A DNA stretch of 64,000 nucleotides from Micromonospora sp. RP3T (GCF_003027925.1 NZ_PYPS01000034.1:23351-87350); one strand, 5' to 3'. Shown: positions 30,831 through 39,536, counted from the stretch's first letter. Program-made: numbers and translations. The notes: generated by a model from the letters alone, not told the origin.

Positions 30831-32264
30831 TCACCAGTGGCCGCCGCCCGGCGCCTCCAGGTGGACCACCTTCACGGTGCTGAACTCGTCGAGCAGTTCC
30901 GGGCCGTACCCGAAGCCCTGGCCGCTGCCCCGGCGCGGCTGGGCGGCCCCGCCCGGCGCGCCACCGAACACGGCGTTGACCTTGACGGTGCCCACCGGCA
31001 GCTCGCGCCAGGCCCGCTGCGCGTGGCTCATCGAGCCGGTCAGCACGGTGGCGGCCAGCCCGTACGGCGAGTCGGCGGCGCACCGCAGCCCCTCGTCGAA
31101 CGAGTCGACCGTCACCACCGGCGCGACCGGGCCGAACGTCTCCTCGCGCACCAGCGCCATCTCGTGCCGGCAGCCGTCGACCACGGTGGCCGGGTAGAAC
31201 GCGCCCGGCCCGTCCGGCGCCGCGCCCCCGGTGCGGATCCGGGCGCCCTGCGCCACCGCGGCGGTGACCTGCCCGTGCACGTGGTCCCGGTGCCGCCGGT
31301 CGACGAGCGGGCCGAGTCGGGTCCCCGGGTCGCGGCCGGGGCCCACGACGAGCGCCTCGGCGCGGGCCACCAACGCGTCGACGAACTCCTCGGCGACGTC
31401 GCGGTGCACGTAGACGCGTTCCACCGCGACGCAGATCTGCCCGGCGTTGGCGAAGCAGCCCAGCGCCGCCTGCTCGGCCGCCCAGACCGGGTCGACGTCG
31501 GCGTCCACCAGCAGCGGGTCGCTGCCACCGTTCTCCAGCAGCACCTTCGCGCCGGTCCGCGCGCCCGCGGCGGCGATCGCCCGGCCGGTGGCGGTCGAGC
31601 CCACGTGCGCGACCACGTCCAGCTCCTGCCCGGCCAGCGTCGCGCCCACCTCGCCGCCGCCGGTCAGCAACGACAGCACGCCGGCCGGCAGCGCCGAGTC
31701 CAGCGCCCGGGCCAGCAGCCAGCCGGTGCCCGGGGTGCGTTCGCTCGGCTTGAACACCACCACGTTGCCGGTCACCAGCGCCGCGCCGAGCAGGCCGCAG
31801 GAGACCGCCACCGGATCGTTCCACGGCGTGATCGCGGCGACCACGCCCCGCGGCTCCGGGGCCATGAAGTCCACCGCGGCGGGGCCGCCGTGCAGCGTCC
31901 GGCCGCCCCGCAGCGGGGCCAGCTCGGCGTACTGCCGGAGCGTGCCGACGCCCGCCGCCACGCCGCCGCGGGCGTCGTCGAGCGGTTTGCCCATCTCCGC
32001 GGTGGTCGCCTCGGCCAGCTCGTCGGCCGCCGCCTCGACCGCGTCCGCAGCCCGGTGCAGCGCGGCGGCCCGCTCGGCCGGGGCGGTCGCCGCCCACTCC
32101 GCCGCCGCGCCCCGGGCCGCCTCCACCGCCTTGGCCACCTCGTCCGCGCCGGCCACCGGCGCCCGGGTCACCGGCGTCCCGTCGGCCGGGTCGTGGACGA
32201 CCAGCTCGCCGCCCTCGCCCCCGGCGCCCCACACCCCGCCTATGAGCTGCGCAACCGTGTACAT
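30831..32264 (-). CDS. aldehyde dehydrogenase
   Basis: A 477-residue NAD(P)-dependent aldehyde dehydrogenase. Visible motifs are the cofactor pocket AAITPWNDPVAVSCG, KPSERTPGTG, the glycine-rich HVGSTATGRAIA, the general base glutamate in LLENGGSDPLLV, the catalytic cysteine in CFANAGQICVAVERV, and ETFGPVAPV late in the protein. LLENGG with SDPLLV resembles the succinate-semialdehyde-type group more than betaine-type enzymes, but the substrate is not clear. ATG 32264 gives the usual length. It is divergent from a carotenoid-oxidase-like flavoprotein, 70 bp between starts. Confidence 0.92.
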   Translation of the reverse strand: MYTVAQLIGGVWGAGGEGGELVVHDPADGTPVTRAPVAGADEVAKAVEAARGAAAEWAATAPAERAAALHRAADAVEAAADELAEATTAEMGKPLDDARGGVAAGVGTLRQYAELAPLRGGRTLHGGPAAVDFMAPEPRGVVAAITPWNDPVAVSCGLLGAALVTGNVVVFKPSERTPGTGWLLARALDSALPAGVLSLLTGGGEVGATLAGQELDVVAHVGSTATGRAIAAAGARTGAKVLLENGGSDPLLVDADVDPVWAAEQAALGCFANAGQICVAVERVYVHRDVAEEFVDALVARAEALVVGPGRDPGTRLGPLVDRRHRDHVHGQVTAAVAQGARIRTGGAAPDGPGAFYPATVVDGCRHEMALVREETFGPVAPVVTVDSFDEGLRCAADSPYGLAATVLTGSMSHAQRAWRELPVGTVKVNAVFGGAPGGAAQPRRGSGQGFGYGPELLDEFSTVKVVHLEAPGGGHW

Positions 32265-32334
32265 GCCCGTGCTTGCCCCGGTCCGGGCCCGGCAAACGCG
32301 TTTCGCCCGGTCAACGGCCGGGTAGGCGGACCGG

Positions 32335-33927
32335 ATGACTTCCACCGCCGACGCCGTCGTCATCGGGGCCGGGCACAACGGGTTGGTGGCGGCGAACCTG
32401 CTGGCCGACGCGGGCTGGGACGTGCTGGTCCTGGAGGCCACCGAGGCGCCCGGCGGCGCGGTGCGTTCCGCGCACGTGACCGCGCCGGGCTACCTCAGCG
32501 ACCTCTACAGCTCCTTCTACCCGCTCGGCTTCGCCTCCCCGGTGCTGCGCGGGCTGAACCTGGACCGCCACGGCCTGTCCTGGACCAACGCCCCCGACGT
32601 GCTGGCGCACCTGCTCCCCGACGGGCGGGCCGCGGTGGTCAACCGCGACCTGGACACCACCGCCGCGTCGCTGGAGGCGTTCGCCCCCGGCGACGGGGAG
32701 CGCTGGCGGCACGCGTACGCCGACTGGCTCCAGGTGGCGGAGCCGATGCTGGACGCCATCACCAGCCCGTTCCCGCCGGTCCGCGGCGGGGTGGGCCTGC
32801 TGCGCCGGCTGCGGGTCGCCGGCGCGCTGCGGCTGGCCCGCCGGCTCGTGCTGCCGGTGCGCAAGCTCGGCGCGGAACTCTTCGAGGGCGAGGGCGGGCC
32901 GGCGCTGCTGGCCGGGTGTGCGCTGCACACCGACCTGTCCCCCGAGGAGGCCGGCTCCGGCGTGTACGGCTGGCTGCTCGCCATGCTCGGCCAGCAGGTC
33001 GGCTGGCCGGTGCCGGTGGGCGGCGCGCAGCGGATCACCGACGCGTTGGTGGCCCGGCTGGTCGAGCGCGGCGGCCGGATCGAGTACGACGCCCGGGTCG
33101 AGCGGGTGCTCACCGCCCGGGGCCGCGCCATGGGGGTACGGACCGCGGACGGGGCGGACTGGCGGGCGCGTCGCGCCGTGCTCGCCGACGTCCCCGCCCC
33201 GGCGCTCTATCTCGACCTGGTCGGCGCGGCGGCGCTGCCGCCCCGGCTGGTCGAGGATCTGGCGCACTTCAAGTGGGACGGCTCCACGCTCAAGGTCGAC
33301 TGGGCGCTGTCGGCGCCGGTGCCGTGGCGGAACCGGGACGTCGCCGGCGCCGGCACCGTGCACCTCGGCGCCGACCTGAACGGCCTCACCACGTACGCCG
33401 CGGAACTGGCCCGGGGCGAGGTCCCGAAGGATCCGTTCCTGCTGGTCGGCCAGATGACGGTGGCCGACCCGAGCCACTCGCCGCCGGGCACCGAGTCGCT
33501 GTGGTCCTACACCCACCTCCCGTTCCGCCGGAACTGGCGGGCCGAGGAGATGGCCGGGCACGTGGCGCGGATGGAGGAGGTGCTGGAGACCGCCGCGCCG
33601 GGCTTCCGCGCGTCAATCGTCGGGCGGCACGTGGCCGGTCCGGCGGATCTGGAGGCGGCCGAGCCGAGCCTGGTGGGCGGCGCGTTGGGCGGCGGCACCG
33701 CGGCCGCGTACCAGCAGCTCTTCCTGCGGCCGATCCCGGGACTCGGCCGGGCGGACACCCCGGTGGACCGGCTCTACCTGGCCAGCGCCTCGGCCCACCC
33801 GGGCGGTGGGGTGCACGGCGCGCCTGGCGCGAACGCCGCCCGCGCCGCGCTGGCCCGTGACCGCGCGTTCACCGGCCAGGTGTACGCCCGCGCGATCGCC
33901 GCCGCCCACCGCACCGTCTACCCCTGA
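32335..33927 (+). CDS. phytoene-desaturase-like FAD oxidoreductase
   Basis: A 530-residue flavoprotein of the NAD(P)/FAD-dependent CrtI-like superfamily. It opens with the Rossmann motif VVIGAGHNGLVAANLLADAG followed by EATEAPGGAVRSA, and ends with LYLASASAHPGGGVHGAPG, the C-terminal FAD motif. Such COG1233 proteins in actinobacteria include carotenoid desaturases, but many members act elsewhere, and no other carotenoid gene is here. The start ATG 32335 is directly at the Rossmann strand. The substrate is unknown. Confidence 0.88.
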   Translation: MTSTADAVVIGAGHNGLVAANLLADAGWDVLVLEATEAPGGAVRSAHVTAPGYLSDLYSSFYPLGFASPVLRGLNLDRHGLSWTNAPDVLAHLLPDGRAAVVNRDLDTTAASLEAFAPGDGERWRHAYADWLQVAEPMLDAITSPFPPVRGGVGLLRRLRVAGALRLARRLVLPVRKLGAELFEGEGGPALLAGCALHTDLSPEEAGSGVYGWLLAMLGQQVGWPVPVGGAQRITDALVARLVERGGRIEYDARVERVLTARGRAMGVRTADGADWRARRAVLADVPAPALYLDLVGAAALPPRLVEDLAHFKWDGSTLKVDWALSAPVPWRNRDVAGAGTVHLGADLNGLTTYAAELARGEVPKDPFLLVGQMTVADPSHSPPGTESLWSYTHLPFRRNWRAEEMAGHVARMEEVLETAAPGFRASIVGRHVAGPADLEAAEPSLVGGALGGGTAAAYQQLFLRPIPGLGRADTPVDRLYLASASAHPGGGVHGAPGANAARAALARDRAFTGQVYARAIAAAHRTVYP

Positions 33928-34092
33928 CGCCGCGTTGCCCCTGCTGCCCGTGCTGCCCGTGCTGCCTCTGCCCTGCCTGCGGTCCAGGCCCGGTGCCCGG
34001 CGCGCCCGATGCCCGACCGGGCGTCTCCCTGGCGGGATGACGCCGTCACGGAAGGTAATCGTTGTCGGGGGCCGGTGCGTGTCCGACCGCCG
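33928..34092. other. non-coding stretch with short gctgcccgt repeats
   Basis: No convincing gene is seen. The part near 33940-33985 has a short run of gctgcccgt-like repeats. The rest is unremarkable up to the inverted repeat that starts at 34093. Confidence 0.6.
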
Positions 34093-34217
34093 CCTTTGCT
34101 CTGCAGCCATGGACGCATCGGTGACGCACGGTTTCGACGGCGGGTCGCGCGCCGGCCGAGCGGAAACGCCCGGTCGCAGGTCAGCGCGGTGCTGCGCCGA
34201 AGGCTGCAGAGCAAAGG
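34093..34217. repeat. 125-bp element bounded by 16-bp perfect inverted repeats
   Basis: cctttgctctgcagcc (34093-34108) and ggctgcagagcaaagg (34202-34217) are exact reverse complements, 93 bp apart. The inside has no credible gene. It lies in the 376-bp gap between two convergent genes. The ctttgctctgcagcc arm is a sequence I associate with repeated intergenic elements in actinobacteria, but I cannot check copy number here. Confidence 0.65.
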
Positions 34218-34250
34218 CAGCGAGCGTGTCACCGCACCGACGGCAAAGAA

Positions 34251-34281
34251 ATCACGCTGCGTCATTTTGACGCAGCGTGAT
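34251..34281. terminator. 14-bp perfect hairpin after polyprenol-phosphate mannose synthase gene
   Basis: The arms atcacgctgcgtca and tgacgcagcgtgat pair without mismatch around ttt, 22 bp past the stop of the minus-strand gene. The stem is less GC-rich than most in this window. Confidence 0.8.
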
Positions 34282-34303
34282 GGCTTGGCGCGCGGCGGGT
34301 CGG

Positions 34304-35071
34304 TCAGGAGTCGATGTTGCGGTGGCGGGTGCGCAGCTTGAACGGCATCAGCGCGCTCTCGATCTTGGTGGCCGTGGTCATCTTCGAGTCGCCCTCGCGG
34401 CGCTCCTCGAAGCGGATCGGCACCTCCAGGATGGTGTGGCCCAGCTTCGTGGCGAGGTAGTGCATCTCCACCTGGAAGCTGTATCCGTTGGACTGCACCC
34501 GGTCCAGCCCGATGGCGCGCAACGCGTCGGCCCGCCAGATCTTGAAGCCGGCGGTCAGGTCGCGGATCCGCACCCGCAGCAGCGTGTGCACGTAGAGGTT
34601 GGCCCAGCCGCTGAGCGCGCGGCGGTAGAGCGGCCAGTTCTCGTCCAGCTCGCCGCCGGGCACGTAGCGGGAGCCGATGACCACTGACGCCTGGGTGGAG
34701 AGCAGCGCGCCGAGCATGCCGGGCAGCGCCTCCGGCGGGTGCGACATGTCCGCGTCCATCTGGGCGACGTACTCCGCGCCGTCGTCGATCGCCCGGCCGA
34801 TGCCGTCCACGTACGCCCGGCCGAGGCCCTCCTTGCCGGGGCGGTGCACCACCAGCACCCGGTCCGGGTGCTCGATGGCCAGCTTGTCGGCGACCTCGCC
34901 GGTGCCGTCGGGGGAGTTGTCGTCCGCGACGAGCACCTTCAACCCGGGCAGCGGCAGCGCGAGGAGGCGCTCGACCAGCACCGGGAGGTTGCCCGCCTCG
35001 TTGTAGGTCGGAACGACGACGGTCAGGCGCGCGTCCGCCCACGGGGAGGGCAACTGCACGGGTTCGATCAT
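34304..35071 (-). CDS. polyprenol monophosphomannose synthase
   Basis: A 255-residue GT2-family enzyme that transfers mannose from GDP-mannose to polyprenyl phosphate, making the lipid-linked mannose used for lipoglycans and protein O-mannosylation. The GT-A core shows LTVVVPTYNEAGNLPVLVER, VADDNSPDGTGE, the metal-binding DAD in AQMDADMSHPPE, and GSRYVPGGELD. LTAGFKIWRADAL and SYSFQVE-like NGYSFQVEMHYLA follow, all typical of Ppm1/DPM1. There is no membrane domain and no fused acyltransferase. A GAGGAAG lies before ATG 35071. It lies close to the heptose operon on the other strand, so both feed envelope glycosylation. Confidence 0.9.
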   Translation of the reverse strand: MIEPVQLPSPWADARLTVVVPTYNEAGNLPVLVERLLALPLPGLKVLVADDNSPDGTGEVADKLAIEHPDRVLVVHRPGKEGLGRAYVDGIGRAIDDGAEYVAQMDADMSHPPEALPGMLGALLSTQASVVIGSRYVPGGELDENWPLYRRALSGWANLYVHTLLRVRIRDLTAGFKIWRADALRAIGLDRVQSNGYSFQVEMHYLATKLGHTILEVPIRFEERREGDSKMTTATKIESALMPFKLRTRHRNIDS

Positions 35072-35161
35072 CACGGACTTCCTCGGTCGGCCGACAGGTT
35101 CACCCCAGAGGGTAGCCAGTCCGCTTTCCGGCGTCCGCACAGACGCCCCGCGATCGACCGC

Positions 35162-35608
35162 TCACCGCTCCGGCTTCTGTCGCGTCGCGATGTCGGAGAG
35201 CCGGGCCAGCGTCTCCCGGTTCCGTAGATGCAGCACGAGGTCGTTCAGCTTGGTCCGGACCCACCGCAGTGGTCCGGCCGCGAAGTCCTCGCCGAGGGCG
35301 ACCCGGGTCCGGCCGTCGTCCAACGGCTCCAGGACGAACGCCACGACCGCCTCGCCGGCCGGCCAGAGCCCGGCGCGCAGCACCAGCCGATGCGGCGCCT
35401 GACACTCCAGCACGGTGGACTTGTCCTGGAGCGAGAACGGCCACGGGCCGGCCCGGTGGTGCAGCCGGCTGCCCACCCGGGGCCAGGTGTCGTCCACGTC
35501 CCGCACGTGGGCGGTGCCCACCACCCAGTCGCTGTACGTCCAGCCGTCGGCCAGCACCTCGAAGACCCGGTCCGGGGACGCATCGATCACTTTTTCCACA
35601 ACCGCCAC
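35162..35608 (-). CDS. SRPBCC-family protein
   Basis: A 148-residue Bet v1-like fold protein. Its opening VEKVIDASPDRVFEVLADGW and the central PWPFSLQDKSTVLECQAPHR with LVLRAGLWPAG match the polyketide cyclase/dehydrase group of SRPBCC proteins; a long C-terminal helix ends the chain. GTG 35608 was chosen to begin right before the first strand; longer readings add low-complexity sequence. It is 90 bp upstream of, and in the same direction as, the mannose synthase gene, and divergent from the heptose operon. The ligand is unknown. Confidence 0.82.
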   Translation of the reverse strand: MAVVEKVIDASPDRVFEVLADGWTYSDWVVGTAHVRDVDDTWPRVGSRLHHRAGPWPFSLQDKSTVLECQAPHRLVLRAGLWPAGEAVVAFVLEPLDDGRTRVALGEDFAAGPLRWVRTKLNDLVLHLRNRETLARLSDIATRQKPER

Positions 35609-35636
35609 GAGTGTCCGGTACCCCGGGGCGGCCGTC

Positions 35637-35657
35637 GCTAACGGCGGCCGGGTTAGC
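35637..35657. promoter_or_regulatory. 6-bp inverted repeat, possible operator between divergent genes
   Basis: gctaac (35637-35642) and gttagc (35652-35657) form an inverted repeat with a 9-base spacer in the 114-bp region between the SRPBCC gene and the heptose operon. The size and spacing are those of a dimeric repressor site; no regulator is identified. Confidence 0.4.
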
Positions 35658-35722
35658 TTCTCGGAGGCGGCGGGTAACCGGCGCTGACGTTTACTCCTCG
35701 GGGGGTCGGGAACCCGCCGCCC

Positions 35723-37363
35723 GTGCGACGGGACCACGAGCGGGATCAGTGCAGGTCAGCCCGGGTTTACCCGGGTGCTGACCGGCTCCCGTCCGGCCTG
35801 TACGAGGCGGTGCTGCTGGACCGCGACGGCACGCTGGTGGAGGACGTGCCGTACAACGGTGACCCGGAGAAGGTCCGGCCGGTGCCGGGCGCCCGGGAGG
35901 CGCTGGACCGGCTGCGCGCGGCCGGGTTGCGGCTGGCCGTGGTCACCAACCAGTCCGGTCTGGCCCGGGGCTGTTTCACGGCGCACGACCTGCACCGGGT
36001 CAACGCCCGGGTCGAGGAGCTGCTCGGCCCGTTCGACAGCTGGCAGATCTGCCCACACGCGGAGCCGGACCGGTGCGGCTGCCGCAAGCCGGCGCCGGGG
36101 CTGGTGCACGCCGCCGCGCGTGCGCTCGGCACCACGGCGAGCCGGTGCGTGCTGATCGGGGACATCGGCGCCGACATGGCCGCCGCCGCGGCCGCCGGCG
36201 CCGCCGGCGTCCTGGTCCCGACGCCCGCCACCCGGGCCGCCGAGGTGGCCGCCGCCCCGACCGTCGCCGCCGACCTGCCGGACGCGGTGGACATCGTGCT
36301 GACCCGGATGCGGCTGGTGGCCGCGCCAACGCCCGACCGTCGGCGTCGCGCCGGCACCGTGCTGGTGGTCCGTAGCGACGCGGCCGGGGACGTGCTGGTC
36401 ACCGGTCCCGGCATCCGGGCGGTCGCCGCCGGTGCACGCCGGGTGGTGCTGCTCTGCGGCCCTCGCGGCCGGGCCGCCGCCGAACTCCTGCCCGGCGTCG
36501 ACGAGATCGTCGAATGGCCGTTGCCCTGGATCGACGCCCCCGCCCCGCCGGTCGACCCCACCGCCATCAGCGCGCTCACCGACCGGCTCGCCGCCGTGCA
36601 CGCCGACGAGGCGGTCGTCTTCACCAGCTTCCACCAGTCCCCGCTGCCCCTGGCCCTGCTGCTGCGCCTGGCCGGTGTGCCCCGGATCAGCGCCGTCAGC
36701 GACGACTACCCCGGCGCCCTGCTCGACGTGCGCCACCGGGTCCCGGTCGGCGTGCCCGAACCGGAACGCGCGCTCTCCCTCGCCGCCGCCGCCGGCTACC
36801 CGCTGCCCGCGGACGACGAACCCGCGCTGCGCCTGCGCACCGACCGGTTGCCGCCGGTCCCGGCGGCGGCCGGAGCGCCCGGCTACGTGGTGCTGCACCC
36901 GGGCTCCTCGGTGGAGACCCGGGCCTGCCCGGTCGAGCTGGCCACCCGGGTGGCCCGGGTGCTCGGCGCCGCCGGCCACCGGGTGGTGGTCACCGGCGGG
37001 CCGGACGAGCGGGAGCTGACCGCGCGGGTGGCCGCCGCGGGCGGCGTCGACCTGGGTGGCCGGACCGGGTTGGCCGAGCTGGCCGCCGTGATCGCCCGGG
37101 CCGGCGCGCTGGTGGTCGGCAACACCGGTCCGGCGCACCTGGCCGCCGCGCTGGGCGTGCCGGTGGTCAGCCTGTTCGCCCCCACCGTCCCGTTCGGCCA
37201 GTGGGGACCGTACCGGGTGCCGACCGTCCGCCTCGGCGACGCGGGCGCGGCCTGCCGGGACACCCGCGCCACCACCTGCCCGGTCCCCGGCCACCCCTGC
37301 CTCTCCGCGGTCGAGCCGGGCCGGGTGCTGGAGGCGCTGCGGCTGCTCGGGGTGGCCGGATGA
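35723..37363 (+). CDS. GmhB-type heptose bisphosphate phosphatase fused to GT9 glycosyltransferase
   Basis: A 546-residue bifunctional protein. Residues about 27-190 form a HAD-IIIA phosphatase: AVLLDRDGTLVED (nucleophile Asp33), TNQSGLARG, and the zinc site C110-x-H112...C118-x-C120 in CPHAEPDRCGCRKPAPG, with LIGDIGADM. This zinc loop is typical of GmhB, which removes the 7-phosphate of D-glycero-D-manno-heptose 1,7-bisphosphate. Residues about 210-546 are a GT-B family 9 domain: VLVVRSDAAGDVLVTGPG, VLHPGSSVETRACP and VVGNTGPAHLAAALGVPVVS, as in heptosyltransferases. GTG 35723 is the only usual in-frame start. It is first in a tightly coupled operon and overlaps the next gene as ATGA. Confidence 0.9.
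   Translation: MRRDHERDQCRSARVYPGADRLPSGLYEAVLLDRDGTLVEDVPYNGDPEKVRPVPGAREALDRLRAAGLRLAVVTNQSGLARGCFTAHDLHRVNARVEELLGPFDSWQICPHAEPDRCGCRKPAPGLVHAAARALGTTASRCVLIGDIGADMAAAAAAGAAGVLVPTPATRAAEVAAAPTVAADLPDAVDIVLTRMRLVAAPTPDRRRRAGTVLVVRSDAAGDVLVTGPGIRAVAAGARRVVLLCGPRGRAAAELLPGVDEIVEWPLPWIDAPAPPVDPTAISALTDRLAAVHADEAVVFTSFHQSPLPLALLLRLAGVPRISAVSDDYPGALLDVRHRVPVGVPEPERALSLAAAAGYPLPADDEPALRLRTDRLPPVPAAAGAPGYVVLHPGSSVETRACPVELATRVARVLGAAGHRVVVTGGPDERELTARVAAAGGVDLGGRTGLAELAAVIARAGALVVGNTGPAHLAAALGVPVVSLFAPTVPFGQWGPYRVPTVRLGDAGAACRDTRATTCPVPGHPCLSAVEPGRVLEALRLLGVAG
35754..35783 (+). promoter_or_regulatory. strong hairpin at the head of the heptose operon
   Basis: ggtcagc-ccggg and cccgg-gtgctgacc pair around ttta with one small bulge. 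It overlaps the first codons of the fused phosphatase/GT9 gene if that starts at GTG 35723. Either it is a translational or attenuation element, or the true protein start is downstream of it (a CTG at 35798 precedes the first beta strand). Confidence 0.45.
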
Positions 37364-38334
37364 ACATCCTGCTCTGGCACGTGCACGGGTCCTGGACCAC
37401 CTCGTTCGTGCACGGCAAGCACCGCTACCTCATCCCGGTCAACCCGGCACGCGACGCCTACGGACTCGGCCGGGCGCGCACCTACCCCTGGCCCGACAAC
37501 GCCGTCGAGGTCACCCCGGAGCAGCTCCGCACCACCGACGTCGACGTGGTCGTCCTGCAACGCCCCGAGGAACTCGACCTGGCCGCCAGTTGGCTCGGCC
37601 GCCGCCCCGGCCGCGACCTCCCGGCCGTCTACGTCGAACACAACACCCCCAAGGGCGACGTCCCGAACACCCGCCACCCGATGGCCGACCGCGACGACCT
37701 GCTGCTCACCCACGTCACCGGATTCAACGAACTGTTCTGGGACAACGGCGCCACCCGCACCGCGGTGGTGGAGCACGGCGTCGTCGCGCCCGCCGTCGAA
37801 TGGACCGGCGAACTGGACCGCCTCGCCGTGGTGATCAACGAACCGGTACGCCGCTGGCGGGTCACCGGGACCGACCTGCTCGCCCGGTTCGCCGCGGTCG
37901 CTCCGCTGGACGTCTACGGCATGAAGGTGGCCGGGCTCGCCGCCCACCTCGGGCTGCCCGAGGACCGCCTGACCAGCCACGACGACGTGCCGCAGCACGC
38001 CATGCACACCGAGCTGGCCAAGCGTCGCGCCTACCTGCACCTGTGCCGCTGGACCTCGCTCGGCCTCAGCCTGATCGAGGCCATGACCATCGGCATGCCG
38101 GTGGTCGCGCTGGCCACCACCGAGGCCGTCGAGGCGGTACCGCCCGAGGCCGGAGTGCTCTCCACCCGGGTCGACGTGCTGCTCGACGCCGCCCGGGGCC
38201 TGCTGGACGATCCGGCGGCCGCCGTCCGGGCGGGCGCCGCGGCCCGGGCCGCCGCCCGCGGCCGCTACGGCCTGGAGCGTTTCCTCGCCGACTGGGACCG
38301 GCTGCTGGAGGAGGAAGTATGCGCATCGCGATGA
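37360..38334 (+). CDS. GT-B glycosyltransferase of the heptose operon
   Basis: A 324-residue cytosolic glycosyltransferase. It opens MNILLWHVHGSWTTSFVHGK, has VYVEHNTPKGDVPNTRHPMA in the acceptor half, and a C-terminal donor-binding half with WTSLGLSLIEAMTIGMPVVA (glutamate-x7-glutamate-like signature), matching group 1 GT-B enzymes. Sugar donor and acceptor cannot be told from sequence; a heptose or hexose transfer to an envelope glycan is inferred from the operon. It overlaps the first gene by 4 bases and the next by 16. Long parts use C-ending codons much more than the flanks. Confidence 0.82.
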   Translation: MNILLWHVHGSWTTSFVHGKHRYLIPVNPARDAYGLGRARTYPWPDNAVEVTPEQLRTTDVDVVVLQRPEELDLAASWLGRRPGRDLPAVYVEHNTPKGDVPNTRHPMADRDDLLLTHVTGFNELFWDNGATRTAVVEHGVVAPAVEWTGELDRLAVVINEPVRRWRVTGTDLLARFAAVAPLDVYGMKVAGLAAHLGLPEDRLTSHDDVPQHAMHTELAKRRAYLHLCRWTSLGLSLIEAMTIGMPVVALATTEAVEAVPPEAGVLSTRVDVLLDAARGLLDDPAAAVRAGAAARAAARGRYGLERFLADWDRLLEEEVCASR

Positions 38335-39536
38335 TCTCCGAACACGCCAGCCCGCTCGCCGTCCTCGGCGGGGAGGACGCCGGCGGCCAGAACACGCACG
38401 TCGCCGAACTCTCCGCCGCGCTCGCCGCCGCCGGACACGACGTCCGCGTCCACACCCGCCGCGACGCGGTGGACCTGCCGGTGACCGTACGCGCCCCGGA
38501 CGGGTACGAGGTGGTGCACGTGCCCGCCGGCCCGGCCGAGCCGGTGGCCAAGGACGACCTGCTGCCGTACATGCCGGCGTTCTCCGACTGGCTGACGGAC
38601 CGGTGGCGCACCGAGGACTGGCAGCCCGAGGTGGTGCACGCGCACTTCTGGATGAGCGGGCTGGCCGGGCTCGCGGCGGCCCGGCGCACCGGCGTGCCGA
38701 TCGTGCAGACGTACCACGCGCTCGGCACCGTCAAACGCCGCCACCAGGGCGCCCAGGACACCAGCCCGCCGGGCCGCGTGGACCACGAACGGGAGTTGGG
38801 CCGCGCGGTGGACCGGGTGGTCGCCCAGTGCCAGGACGAGGTCGCCGAACTGGTCCGGCTCGGGGTGCCGCGGTCCCGGGTGACCGTCGTGCCGTCGGGG
38901 GTGAACCTGTCCACCTTCGACCCGCTGGGCCCGGTCGCCGACGCCGACGGCGGCCGGGCCCGCATCCTCACCGTCGGACGGCTGGTCGAGCGCAAGGGCT
39001 TCCAGGACGTCATCCGGGCCACCGCGCTGGTGCCGGACGCCGAGTGCGTGGTGGTCGGCGGGCCGCCCGCCGGGCTGCTGGAGACCGACCCGTACGCGAT
39101 GCGGTTGCGGGCGCTGGCCCGGTCGCTCGGCATCGCCGACCGGGTACGCCTGGTCGGCGCCGTGCCGCGCGAGGAGATGGGCCGCTGGTACCGCTCCGCC
39201 GACGTGCTGGTGGCCGCCCCCTGGTACGAGCCGTTCGGGCTCACCCCGCTGGAGGCGATGGCCTGCGGCATACCGGTGATCGGCACCGCGGTCGGCGGGC
39301 TGATCGACACGGTGGTGCCCGGCCGCACCGGCGACCTGGTGCCGGCCCGCGACCCGGCGGCGCTCGGCGCGGCGATCCGGGGCCTGCTGGCCGACCGGAT
39401 CCGCCGCTTCGCCTACGCCACGGCGGCGCTGGAACGGGCCCGGACCCGCTACTCGTGGGCCACCGCGGCCGAGCGCCTCGGCGCGCTGTACGGCGAGGTG
39501 GCCGGCGTGCGTCGACCCACCCGGGTGGTCGCCTGA
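38319..39536 (+). CDS. GT4-family glycosyltransferase of the heptose operon
   Basis: A 405-residue GT-B family 4 retaining glycosyltransferase. The N-terminal acceptor domain starts MRIAMISEHASPLAVLGGED and has GGQNTHVAELSAALAAAGHD (glycine-rich loop) and VVHAHFWMSGLAG. The donor domain has ILTVGRLVERKGFQDVIRA and the diagnostic EPFGLTPLEAMACGIPVIG (glutamate-x7-glutamate). It resembles MshA-like and sucrose-phosphate-synthase-like enzymes, so sequence alone does not tell its donor. It shares one base with the following GmhA gene (TGATG), consistent with coupled translation. Confidence 0.88.
   Translation: MRIAMISEHASPLAVLGGEDAGGQNTHVAELSAALAAAGHDVRVHTRRDAVDLPVTVRAPDGYEVVHVPAGPAEPVAKDDLLPYMPAFSDWLTDRWRTEDWQPEVVHAHFWMSGLAGLAAARRTGVPIVQTYHALGTVKRRHQGAQDTSPPGRVDHERELGRAVDRVVAQCQDEVAELVRLGVPRSRVTVVPSGVNLSTFDPLGPVADADGGRARILTVGRLVERKGFQDVIRATALVPDAECVVVGGPPAGLLETDPYAMRLRALARSLGIADRVRLVGAVPREEMGRWYRSADVLVAAPWYEPFGLTPLEAMACGIPVIGTAVGGLIDTVVPGRTGDLVPARDPAALGAAIRGLLADRIRRFAYATAALERARTRYSWATAAERLGALYGEVAGVRRPTRVVA

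Noticed and set aside
33940..33985. gctgcccgt short repeats as a minisatellite
   Set aside because: Only about three imperfect units; likely chance in GC-rich sequence.
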